DNA from: Raphanus sativus
Taxonomy: Eukaryota; Streptophyta; Magnoliopsida; Brassicales; Brassicaceae
DNA length: 64,000 nt
Assembly: GCF_000801105.2 (NCBI RefSeq)
Contig: NC_079517.1
Coordinates: forward strand, 3,286,001 to 3,350,000
Reading direction: 5' to 3'
Below are positions 20,732 through 31,317 of this stretch, piece by piece (the first letter of the stretch is position 1; each line of letters opens with the position of its first letter). The notes under the pieces were generated by a model, which ran no database searches, was not told the DNA's origin, and saw only the letters and a program-made list of their open reading frames with translations. The position numbers and the translations under genes were made by a program.

Positions 20732-22918
20732 TTACCTCCTCTTGTTCTTGCTGCCCAAAAGCAGAGAAAAGTAGAACAAAATACGAAAGAAGAAGCCCCA
20801 AGCGACCGTGACCCACAAGCAATTCCATTTGCTGAGATCCGTAACCCCTTGCTGCTTCAAAATGTCATATCCTGTGGTCAAGCAAGTGGAGCTCGTGATC
20901 CTCATGCCAAGCGACTTGCTCATTGTCGAAAGAAGCCTAACTTTCATCCCCTGAGGCACAGCAGCGAGAGGTGTGTTGTCGAATATCTGAACTCCTCTGA
21001 TGAAACACTTCGTCGGATCACTGAATTCATTTATAAGAACAGCTTCGTAAGGGTACTTGACTAAGGAGATGTAATGAAACCAGATCCAGTAGGCAGGGAT
21101 ACGATCTCGCGTGATGAAGAATCCACTGAAAAGCAAGAAGTAGGCTAAGATAGCTACCACGATGGTGTAACCGAGCATCACATGCGGGACAACGCCTGAC
21201 AAGAAAGTGACGAAGGAGCTTCCCGCCCAGAAAGCTGCCAAGACTATTAGGAAGTAGAAGAGGAAGCCCATGAGGCCTCCATCTAACCCCACGGCCCAGA
21301 ACGTAGCCGCTGAGAAAGCTAGCGAGAGGATGATTAACGAAGGAAGGGCCACTAGGGAGTGGGAAAGCACGTACGAGGATCTTCTGTAAGCGTTGTAAGC
21401 GGTCTCTCTCATGAAGATGAAACGTTCCTGGAGGAAAACGGGTAGAGCGTCTGCGCAGGTGTAGAACGTCGTCGACATTGCAAACGCGAAGAATCCGAGA
21501 CGTTCTTGGACTCCTTTAGGGGAGTTGTCAAGCTGCCAAAACATGGTTGCTAAGATGAATCCGGTGACTAGAACAGCTCCTAGTCGTATCCCGAACAGCT
21601 CGGGCTGTCTGCGGGAGTTAGTCATGGAACGTTTGGCTAGAACCAGAAGTTCCACCCAGAACGGGTTCGCAAACGTCGGGATGGTGGAAACAGGGCTCGA
21701 TCCGGAGCTAGTCGTCGTAGCTCCGGAGACGAGCTTGCCTTTGGAGATGCTTGCGCTGATTGCTTCTTTAAGAGACAGACCGGTCTGAGTTCTCGGCTCT
21801 GCTTTTCTCTCCCTGAACTCTTTGTTGAACTCGACTAAACTCCTCGTCCCACCAGCTGATCCTTCCAGCTCTCGGATCAGGTCCAAAGCGAACTCGGTTC
21901 GATTCTCCCGCTCCGGAATCGGGTGGCCAAACTCCGCGAAGAAACTCGGAAGCATCGCGGGGGACCCGCTGAAGACGGTTTGTCCACGTGACAAAAAGAG
22001 CAGCCTATCGAGCAAGCGAAGGAGACGGTAACTAGGCTGATGAAGAGTCATGATCACCATGCTCCCGCTCTGCGCGATTCTCTTGAGAACCTTAACGACG
22101 CTGAGCGCGCTGGTCGAGTCGAGACCCGACGTCGGCTCGTCGAGGAAAAGCAGGATCGGATCGTGGATGATGTCGATCCCGATCGAAACTCTCCGCCTCT
22201 CTCCTCCCGAGATCCCGCGGTGACCTTCGTCTCCGATGATCGTCTTCGCCGCGTTCCGAAGCCCCAGCTGATCGATCAGAGCCTGCACTCGGAGGCTCTT
22301 CTTCGACTTGGAGAGGCTTCTCGGGAGACGAAACTCCGCCGCGAACATCAGCGTCTCCTCCACCGTGAGCATCGGGAAGAGGAGATCGTCCTGCATCACG
22401 TAGGCCGAGATCGCCTTCTGCATCTTCGAGTTGAGAGCCTCGCCGTTGAGCGTCACGTTCCCTTTCAAGCTCCCCCTCGCGATTCGGTTCGCCAAAGCGT
22501 CGATCAGCGTCGATTTTCCGGAGCCGCTCGCTCCCAGCACGGCTAGTATCTCTCCGTCTCGAGCCTCTCCGGAGATTCCGTTGAGAAGCGTCTTCGTCTT
22601 GGAAGAGGATGGAGTCTCTCCGACGGTGGGGTCTGCGGAAGGGACGCGTCTCAGGGAGAACTTGCGGCGGACTTTGACGCTGTAAGTGAGATCGCTGAAG
22701 GAGAGATGGAAGGGTACGGAACGGTCCGGGGAGGCGAGATTCATATCGACGAGGTGCTGATCGTTGAGCTCGACCGTCGTGGTGTCGCCGACGTTCTTCA
22801 AGAGCTGTGCGAAGGTTGTTGGAGAAGAAGAGGCGCCTGAGAAGCTGGAGAGATGGTTAGGCTCCGGGGAGAAGAACGGTAACGACATATTGTCGTCTGC
22901 TGCTACCACGCGGGACAT
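20732..22918 (-). CDS. ABCG6: ABC transporter G family half-transporter (ABCG6-like)
   Basis: A single-exon gene of 728 residues. The nucleotide-binding domain comes first: Walker [10 protein letters not shown] at 129-137, the Q-loop near [14 protein letters not shown], the ABC signature [12 protein letters not shown] from 236, Walker B LLFLDE at 256-261 with EPTSGLDS following, and the H-loop histidine in TLHQPS at ~293. The ABC2-type membrane domain occupies about 425-725, with six hydrophobic helices. This NBD-TMD order is the WBC/ABCG type. It closely resembles Arabidopsis ABCG6, which together with ABCG2 and ABCG20 is needed for suberin barriers and pollen wall. Related intronless paralogues are very similar, so the symbol rests partly on the gene order. 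Confidence 0.92.
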   Translation of the reverse strand: MSRVVAADDNMSLPFFSPEPNHLSSFSGASSSPTTFAQLLKNVGDTTTVELNDQHLVDMNLASPDRSVPFHLSFSDLTYSVKVRRKFSLRRVPSADPTVGETPSSSKTKTLLNGISGEARDGEILAVLGASGSGKSTLIDALANRIARGSLKGNVTLNGEALNSKMQKAISAYVMQDDLLFPMLTVEETLMFAAEFRLPRSLSKSKKSLRVQALIDQLGLRNAAKTIIGDEGHRGISGGERRRVSIGIDIIHDPILLFLDEPTSGLDSTSALSVVKVLKRIAQSGSMVIMTLHQPSYRLLRLLDRLLFLSRGQTVFSGSPAMLPSFFAEFGHPIPERENRTEFALDLIRELEGSAGGTRSLVEFNKEFRERKAEPRTQTGLSLKEAISASISKGKLVSGATTTSSGSSPVSTIPTFANPFWVELLVLAKRSMTNSRRQPELFGIRLGAVLVTGFILATMFWQLDNSPKGVQERLGFFAFAMSTTFYTCADALPVFLQERFIFMRETAYNAYRRSSYVLSHSLVALPSLIILSLAFSAATFWAVGLDGGLMGFLFYFLIVLAAFWAGSSFVTFLSGVVPHVMLGYTIVVAILAYFLLFSGFFITRDRIPAYWIWFHYISLVKYPYEAVLINEFSDPTKCFIRGVQIFDNTPLAAVPQGMKVRLLSTMSKSLGMRITSSTCLTTGYDILKQQGVTDLSKWNCLWVTVAWGFFFRILFYFSLLLGSKNKRR

Positions 22919-23499
22919 TACTTCTTTTGGGGGGGTTTATGTGAAAGCGGGAAAATAAGAACTAACGGCGTTAAAAACTACCGTTAGCAGGAGAAAGACG
23001 AAAGAGGAGAGGATGAGTTTCTGTGTAATGGGGGTGATGGTTTAGTTCTTATAAATATATATAGATAAACTTGTGAATGTTGTTGGGCTGTTTTTTCTAT
23101 AACATGCCTTGATTAGTTTGATGAATGATTTTATTTATAAAAGAGATTAGAAGAAAAACTTCAAAGTCACAATGGTGACGGCTAGTGTAGATGAACCTCC
23201 AAACCTAAACTTCAAACAAGTGAAAGCGTAAAAACACAAAATGCCACATGTCACCACGATGGTTTCGTATAGTGTTCAGATATATACTTTTAGGTCACTG
23301 TTGCCCAATTTAGGCCACCGTTCCTCCACCAACCTTCAAGCTAAGAAGATAAAATCATACAAAGTGAAAAGATGATCATCTGTCATTAGGATAGTTATAG
23401 TAACTTAACTTTCTTAACTAGGTAAAATTCATTTTCTGGACCCGGTGAAAAGAATGCTTTTTACATACGTTTTTCTTTAACATAATAATAAGTGAAAAA
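22919..23499. other. ABCG6 promoter region
   Basis: The spacer separates the ABCG6 start codon from the 3' end of the DCP2 pseudogene. It holds the TATA-like sequence; nothing else was recognised. Confidence 0.5.
23050..23064 (-). promoter_or_regulatory. Probable TATA box of ABCG6
   Basis: On the minus strand the stretch reads CTATATATATTTAT, about 130 bases upstream of the ABCG6 start codon. Confidence 0.5.
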
Positions 23500-25379
23500 T
23501 TAAAAAAATAAGAAGTCAAGGTTACAAATTAAGAAACTGAATAAGCTGATTCCAAGATTGCTGACGTGCCGAACTCGAAGCTTCTGAAACTGTTTCCAGG
23601 TTCTGTGTCCTGAGGATGGTCTATTAATTCGGGCTTTTTTCTTGTAGCTTTCCGTTGTGGCTGTTGTTACTATTCGGTTTCCTCCAACACTACTAGCCTT
23701 TTGAATTCCACACGCAGCGTGCTGTACAAAAAAGTCTATGAAGTCGATCTCTGTCACAGAAAGGAAACCTTTTCTTTTATGGATGCTTGGTGAATAAAAA
23801 AAAGACTTATGTCAAAACCTCTAGATGGCTTATCACGTCTCCGTGGTAGAGGAGCCGGATGCTTTGATATCCACGACTTCAACGACCTGCAGATGTTTGT
23901 AAATCTTTAACGCTATGATGCACCAATAAAGAAATTTGAAACACGAATCTATCTAGATGGAAAAATAAAAAGGCTCACGCAAGAAAAGGTGCCACCATAT
24001 ATATACAACTTGAGACCAGCAACTCCATGAGTTATCACCTAATTACTTGCTGGCTGAAGATGATCAAGCGGATGCTATGCAATTTCCTACAATTATTCCA
24101 CAACAACTGAGCGTAAGAAACTCATCTTACATCAGCAGACAAAACCACATCCCTACATACACTGATTTCCTTCTTTGTTTGTGGTGCAAAAGATGTATCA
24201 TCTGTCATCCCAGCCACGATGTAAAGTCGCACTCTTTGCTGTCTGAATGTAAACTCAATGTATTCTTCTTTCTTTAGTAGCTTTGAGACATCAAATCCAG
24301 TTTCTTGTAAGACCTGTGTTTTAAGCACATAGAAGAACGGTTAGGGAAAACAGCAAAACCAACTGTGACAAAACATTCTGCTTTTTCAGCATGAACCCAT
24401 GATCCAAGTTTAAACAAACAATCAGAAGGGCAATTACACCTAAACTGCAGCAAGTAGAACAGCAGTAGAGAGCTTCAAAATGCCAATTATTATGATAAAT
24501 GAGTGGGTTGCTATCAAGCTACTACAAAGGAACAAAACAGATGATTAACGCAAAAGACAACAAGCAATAAATAAAAATCGATAACAAACCTCACGTATAG
24601 CACAGGCATAGTCTTCTTCATCCTTACTCTTCTTCCCGCGGGGAAAGCTCTAGCTTGTTCCTTTCCATCCCTTCACCAACAAGCACTGAAAAATCCAAAA
24701 AAAAAAACGAGAGAGAGAAATGTGCCAAGTAAACTGATGATGACAAGAAAAGATCCAAAAACTGTAAAGATCACAAGGGTGGTCTAACAACCCGTTCATA
24801 AGTTTCATCCAGAATAATAGCTCCAGTGACAGGAACTCACACTTGTAAGACACGTAAAGTCTTTAGAAATGTCATCAAAGTTAGAGACATAAGGTCTTAA
24901 AACATCACAGCTGTTGAGTACAAGCTCATGTTAAGGAAAGAAGAAGATCCACATAGAACAAATTTAAACACTAATCAGCTTATACTGAAACACAGAGAGG
25001 AATCAGGAAAGAATACGGAGAGAAGTAAACTCCTTCAAAGACAAAGACTTTAACGTCTGATCATTCTCTACAGCATTGTCTTCATAATTACCAATAAGCA
25101 TACTCCACCACAGAAACAGAATCCTCTTGAATGACTGTTGATCTTCTTCAGGGACATTCAACACAAATCGACTGGAGACAAAAAAAAAAAGCCAATCCGT
25201 TAAGACATCAATAAGTACCGAACACACATCACTTCACTATCAACTAGAAAAAGCCTTTCGCTTTTAATCTATAAACAAAAAACAAAAAAAAACCTGCAAA
25301 GATCGTCAAGGAGTACCTTAGAGGGGAGGCAGTTTCCGACGTTCTTCGATGAACTTGATGATCGGTGGAGACCCGACAT
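23500..25379 (-). pseudogene. DCP2: Broken DCP2 (mRNA decapping Nudix) gene
   Basis: DCP2 removes the 5' cap of mRNA. Recognisable exons survive in order: an N terminus MSGLHRSSSS.KNVGNCLPSKVLLDDLC from 25379, SRFVLNVPEEDQQSF, the Nudix exon (VKGWKG..SFPRGKKSKDEEDYACAIRE near 24604-24680), then FRQQRVRLYIVAG near 24210-24240, and a degraded C-terminal part down to ~23560. Disabling changes are many: a compensated +2/+1 shift turns the usual FLVEYAHWFYED into FLWWSMLIGNYED; two indels break DDI.KDFT; TAG replaces the Trp after KGTS; REVLEETG has become REVLQETG, losing a metal-binding Glu; and two further TAG codons lie near 24030-24060. It sits at the expected syntenic position, head to head with the next gene. 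Confidence 0.85.
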
Positions 25380-25694
25380 TGTTCTTCCCTTTGTCGGGAA
25401 GTGTTCTGTTCTCTCTTGGAGAAGAGAAGAGAGAATCTGAGGGTGTTTGGTTTGTAAAGGTGGAGCCCTTGCAGTCTGATTTTGCCTTGGATTAAACTAT
25501 CCGAGATCCGACCCGAGTGTTTATTAGATACATTAGTGAATATCCGAGAGAAAAATGTTAAAAAAAAAAAAAAAATTAATATCAGATACATTGACCGAGC
25601 TTCTCTCATTTCATTTCGGTGATTTTAGACTCTGAAATTGATTTTGTCTTCCCGACGAGAGGAGATTTGTTCCGTAGTTAAGAGCAGAAAGATC

Positions 25695-28600
25695 ATGTCG
25701 TGGCTGCGAACAGCTGTGAATAAGGCGGTGGAGGTTGGAAACCGCAAAAACATCACACGAACCGTCAAGAACTATGCCGACTCCGTCGTCCAGCAGGCTG
25801 GCCAAGCCGTCGCTGAAGGTGCCAAATTGTTCCAAGACCGCATTGTAATTTTCTCCCCCCCCCCCTTTCCCTTATTTCCCCTTTTGCAATTAGGTCAGGT
25901 TTTTGATTTAAGGAGTTGCATGAACGAATGAATAATCTGGTGGAGTCTGTGTTGGCTTTTATGCAGCGAGTTGGGGCCTATAAGAGTGTTAATCAGACGA
26001 TTCAGAGACTGGAGGAAGCTGCAGTCTCTTTCAGGGGTCATGAAAGAGCTTTGCTTATTACCAGATGGTTGTCTGTGCTTAAGGAGATCGACAAAGCTAT
26101 TGGAACTTCTTCCGTCAAGGATAAAGATGTGACTTCTGAGGAGGAACATCTTGCTTCTGATGAATCAAAGAGGCGTGAATGGGTAATGTTTTTTTTTTTT
26201 GCATGACAAAAGTTTGAAATAGTTTACTATTTTATCTACTAAGCCTAGAGTACACTACTTGAGTAGTGATGATTGTGATCCTTACTGGTGTTGGTTTGAG
26301 AATCTTATATGTTCCCCAGCTTGTTTTTTTTTTTAAAAAGAGGAAGAAGTTTATGAAGATGCCATCAAGAATTAACTTTTTTAAATATGTTTGTTATCCT
26401 TGTGAGTTTGGTTAACTTTTTTTGATTAAAAGTGTCTTTCTTACTACTAGTATTCTCCTTCTAATTTCATATGCCTTATATATTAACTTTTTCCAACACG
26501 ATTTTTTTTTCTGAAGATCCCTTTCCATGTGTAGGTTTTGTATTACGATCCAGATATAGGAGGTCAGCCACTAAACTTCCGTGATGTTTTTCTACAAAGT
26601 CAAGCTCTGGAGGGCATCGTCCTGTCCATGGTATTCTTTCGCAACCTAGATTTGATCCTTTGGTGGCTACCTGTTAAGTGAAAAACAAACGGTTTTCATT
26701 CTCTAAAATATTGTAGGGATGTGATTCTGTGAAAGGCAAATATGAAAAACATGGCCGTCTATGAGTGTTATTAACTCTATGTTTAACCGTTCAATTACAG
26801 ATTATGGAGCCACCACATGATGAGGAAGTTACTCTACTCCTGGACATGTTTAGGTGAGTAGGTCCAAATTGCATTGTGAAAATATGGCTTCAAACTAATA
26901 AAAAGCCTTCTTTCGTTTTTTGACATTGACAGTTGCTATTTTCATACCTAATGCGTTTATTTATAGAGGTTAACATTGTTTTCAGGCTTTGTCTAAATGG
27001 AGGAAAGGAAGTTCATGATGCTATAGTCAGCAGTATGCAGGATCTTGCTACAGTCTTTTCGAGTTACAAGGATGAAGTACTGGTAAGCGCTTGAGCAATA
27101 AAAGTCAGCATTTATGTAGATGTATGGGCTTTTGGTTCTCCTCGTTTACTCATCAATGGTGTATGTGTTACTCTTGTTCAGGTTAAGCAGGACGAATTAA
27201 TTCAATTTGCCCAAAATGCTATCACGGGATTGAAGATTAATGGTGAAATGTTGAGGTGATTAATGAAGATATTGATGTGCCTTTTGCTCTCGTTTCTGTC
27301 TATAATTGAATAACTGAGTACAGCCATGTTCATCTTGCATAACTGCTGATTGAGTTTATGTTTTCAGAATTGATGCTGAAGCTTCTGATCTTAGAAAAAA
27401 GCTCGAAAAGATGAACGCCTCTCAATCTCCACAGGAGAGTGAGCACAAGGGAGGTAAAGAGGCTCCATTAACAATAGAGGTGAGCGTACAATATCTCCAA
27501 TGCCTCTTTTTCTCTCCCTAAGCTCGTTTGGGTAGCTCCATGTGATCTGATCTCGTTTTGCAGGCTCTTAAAGAAACACTTGCAAAGATTCGTATTTGCT
27601 CTAGATTAGAAGGGCTTTTAATTAGAAAGAGGCAACTAAGCAGCGGTGATTCACCAGACATACATGCTCAGAAAGTAAGTTTGTGGGCTTTAGTATTCGC
27701 AATCATAACGACAGGTTGATTGATTGGTATTGTTAATTATCATCTTGTTCTACTTACTGATATGGAGTATAAGAGTTACCTGTATTCCATGACAGCATTT
27801 ACATTTTCAGACTTGTTGATGTTAGGGAGAGTGTTAACCATGGAAAATAATGAATTAATTTGTCTTTGAACCAGGTCGACAAGCTCAAGGTGTTATTGGA
27901 ATCTTTAGCAAATTCGATTTCCAAAGCTGAGAAACGAATATCCGAAAATAGGTAAAGCTTTTCTGTTCAATTGTGGTATGACATGGTTAATTCCCCAGAC
28001 CAGATGAATAAATATTTAAGTTTTGTACACTTTGTGTCACCACTATATCATTTTCAGTAAATACTTCGGAGATAATGTGCAATTCATTCCTCGCTATTTT
28101 CTGCTGAACTTTGCATATACTTTTTGAAAACATTTGCATATCAAATTTAAACTATTACATTTCTGATTTTCACCAAAGCTTGTCTTGTTGTAGTTATATG
28201 CCTTAGTCCGTTGAAGGAAAAACACCATTAATAGATATAAATTGTCCGCAGACTTCAGAAAGAAGAGGCACTTAAAGCTCGCGTGGTGAAAACAGATGAA
28301 ACCGGTGAAAAGGAAAAGGTTTTGTTTTTTTCCACTTTTTATTTGTTTTTTTGGTATGCAAGTAAGAAAAACACACACATAGTGGGCAGCATTCTCCGTA
28401 TGTTCATCAGCTGCCAGTATTGAGATTCTCTCTTTATTAATTATTATGTAACAGGAATTGAGTGCGGAGATTGCACAGCTTGAGAAACAAAGAGATGAGT
28501 TGGAAGCTGAACTAAAGAGGGTAATTTAATCTGCTTTGTTTATTGCATTTGAGCATATATGATTATTGTGGTAAGGATGGTGTGTCGATGATTATTCTTC

Positions 28601-30071
28601 CACGTAGGTCAATATATCATTAGCTGCTGCTCAAGCTCGGTTCCGTAATGCGACAGAGGAGAGGGATCAATTTGGTGAAGCCAACAATCAGATAATCGCT
28701 CACCTGAAAACAAAGGTGTCGTTTTCTTTTTAGATGAGTTAGCTCTCTCGTGGTTAATAATTTCCCCATGAAATAATTTGATTATGCATGCAGGAGGATG
28801 ACCTGTCCAAATCAGTTGTAGCTTGTAAGAAAGAATCAGAAGTTATCAAGACATGGATTAATTTTCTAGAGGATACATGGCTGCTTCAATGCTCATACAC
28901 CGAAACGAAGGATAAGCAGACTTTGTATTTCTATCAAACTCTCAGCTGTTTCTCGCAGTATACTTCGCTTTTCTGCCCAAACCACACCATGAATAATAAT
29001 AGTGGATTGCATGTCTTAGGGACGAACTGGAGAAGCACGAGGACTACTTCTCGGATGTTGCTTTTAATATACTCTCAACGTACAAGGTAACTTTTTGCAG
29101 AAACTTAGAACTTAATTAATAAACGGCAGAGCTAACTCAGCAATTTTTATTGTACAGAAGGAAGTGACACCTTTAGTACGCCGTATAGAAAATTATGTGG
29201 AAAATCTGAAGAATCTTGGTCCTGGGTAAATGCCTCTTTGTTGAATTCGATTGCTCTTATTATTGTTTGGTTTCCGGCTGATACCGCTAGTTGGAAGTTA
29301 AATGAACTCCTAGTAGCAGTTGGTGACAGTTTTTTTGCATGTGGTGGTGACAGGTTAGAGAAGCCACCAAATGCAGACCAGGGTGACACTCAGGTTTCAA
29401 ACCCGAGGAAGAGTCTGGAGCAGGAGTATCTAGACTATGAGACCAAGGTGAGAATTGCTGCGCCTGTCGTGCTTTGATTGTTTTCTAGTTGCTCTTCCTC
29501 GTCGCTAATATGGTTGTATGAAATAACTTAGATCATTGCCACCTTCAGCATTGTGGATAACATGAAAGAGCATTTCCAAGTCCTCCAAAGCAAACTGGAA
29601 AAGTGAGTGGGAACGTTACATTTAAATTTATATTATTAATGATTATTATTATTATTATTAAGTAGTGAACTCGTAAAATTATTTACCAGGAAGGAGGACC
29701 GGCGTGTGAAAGAGCTATTTGATGACATGGAGAAACTGAGGCAAGAATTTGAAGCCATAGCGAGGCCAACTTTAGAGATAGAGACTCCATCTCCTAAAAG
29801 CAGTGCTTCATCACCCAAAGCCCCTAAGCCCAGCAGTAGCAGCATGGATTCTCCTCTCGAATCTACTACTACTACTACTCTGACACAGAAGCCAGAGTTG
29901 AGCGAGACAGCACCGACTACTACTACTCCTGCTGCTGGTTCCAGTCAAGAGTTTAACCATGAAGCAGAGCTAGCGGAGCTTGAATCTGAATTTGGTAAGG
30001 TGGCTCGTGATTACTCTGCAGATGAGGTTGATGGATGGGAATTCGATGAACTAGAGAAAGAACTGCAGTAG
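25695..30071 (+). CDS. Coiled-coil protein, At5g13560-like
   Basis: Eighteen exons give 679 residues: 25695-25844, 25967-26182, 26535-26630, 26801-26853, 26986-27082, 27182-27255, 27368-27479, 27564-27674, 27875-27951, 28252-28318, 28455-28520, 28608-28715, 28794-28924, 29020-29086, 29158-29225, 29354-29447, 29532-29602, 29690-30071. The protein begins [19 protein letters not shown]. Long coiled coils cover about 215-400 ([20 protein letters not shown]). A Ser/Thr/Pro-rich region near 570-640 includes a five-Thr run. The acidic tail ends [11 protein letters not shown]. Arabidopsis annotation likens it to SMC proteins, but there is no ATPase head, so I read this as coiled-coil similarity only. 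Function unknown. Confidence 0.9.
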
Positions 30072-30089
30072 TAGTAGTAGTAGTAGTAG
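30069..30089 (+). repeat. (TAG)7 stop-codon microsatellite
   Basis: The reading frame of the coiled-coil gene ends in seven consecutive in-frame TAG codons, a trinucleotide repeat that starts exactly at the stop. Confidence 0.9.
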
Positions 30090-31317
30090 AAGCTCAGCAA
30101 CTCAGAATAATAAATGATCAATCACATGCATGCTCACATACTACAATGATATGTTTTTCTCTTTACCTTCTTCTTTGGACATAACTCCCAAGTTCCTTTG
30201 CCTATCTGTATGGTAATTTGTGGAAACTGCGTGTTGTATGTCTACTTTGGAACAAATGAAAGCACTTAGTGACGTGAACTTTATAGTGGTTACGTAGTAG
30301 TAACAAAATCTAGTACTTTTCAATATCATTTTAATCATTTTACTTAGGCATATAAACCTAACAAGAAAATTTCACAAATTACTAAACGATTTTTTATATT
30401 TGTGAAACTGAAAAATTGGAAATGAATCTAGAACGGAATGAATATCTGAATATCTAAAATATATAATATATATCTAAATATTAATTCTATTTAGTTTTAA
30501 AATACTATCTATAAACTGAAATATTTGAAAAACTAAAAAGCTCAACAATTATTTTTATTTGAAATATTTAAAATTATTTGAATTACCCAAAAAACTAGAT
30601 TAACTAAATATCTTTTTTAAATTAAATTTATCTGAATTAACCGATATTTAATCTGAAAATCGAAATCTGATTTTATCCAAATTATTTGAAAAAATAAAAC
30701 TAAAATGGAACCAGAATTTTTTTGGATGTTAATTGGTTCTTATAATTATTATCTAAATTGAGTTAAAAGCCAAAAAAATTGAACCAAAATTAAACTAATT
30801 TTATAAATAATTGAACAGTTTTATATGTTTAGAGCCTAGAAACTGAGGTATCGAAACAATAAGATCATCTCCAATGGTACACAAAAATTTATTCTGTATT
30901 TCACTCTAAGATTACTCTATTTTAAAGTGAAATATAGAATGAATTTTTGTGTAGCAGATGTCCTAAACCGAATTTTTGTGTAGCAGATGTCCTAAACCGA
31001 GGCCTAATTTTACTAAGCAGACCCAAATATATTCTCTCTTTTAAAAAGCAAAGCAAAGACCTGTCAAGGTTTTATTCTATTTATAAAACAAAAAGGAAAA
31101 GTTATTTTAAGTTCGTTGAAACATAATTGAAAATTGACCACCACTAGTGTAAGCTTTCCCTTTCCCGAATAAGCATGTGATAAACGATGATGATGATGAT
31201 TGATCACATGATACCATTTCCTCTTCCGCACACATACTGTATTCCATTCTCATTTCTCACCATCAACGGTTTCTAAACTACCCTCACAACGGCTGACGCA
31301 CAGCCACAGCCACAGCC
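30090..31317. other. Intergenic AT-rich region with a small foldback MITE
   Basis: The region has no gene. A foldback near 30858-30970 carries ATCTCCAATGGTACACAAAAATT and, inverted, AATTTTTGTGTAGCAGATG. The right-hand end is followed by a second exact copy of a 29-bp unit. The last 100 bases are the probable SULTR4;1 leader. Confidence 0.6.
30942..30999. repeat. Exact tandem pair of a 29-bp unit
   Basis: The unit from AATTTTTGTGTAGCAG to CCTAAACCG occurs twice without a mismatch, at 30942-30970 and 30971-30999. It overlaps one end of the foldback MITE. Confidence 0.85.

Noticed and set aside
22040..22546. Long open frame antisense to the ABCG6 nucleotide-binding domain
   Set aside because: It is the complement of a GC-rich conserved coding exon, with no family resemblance of its own.
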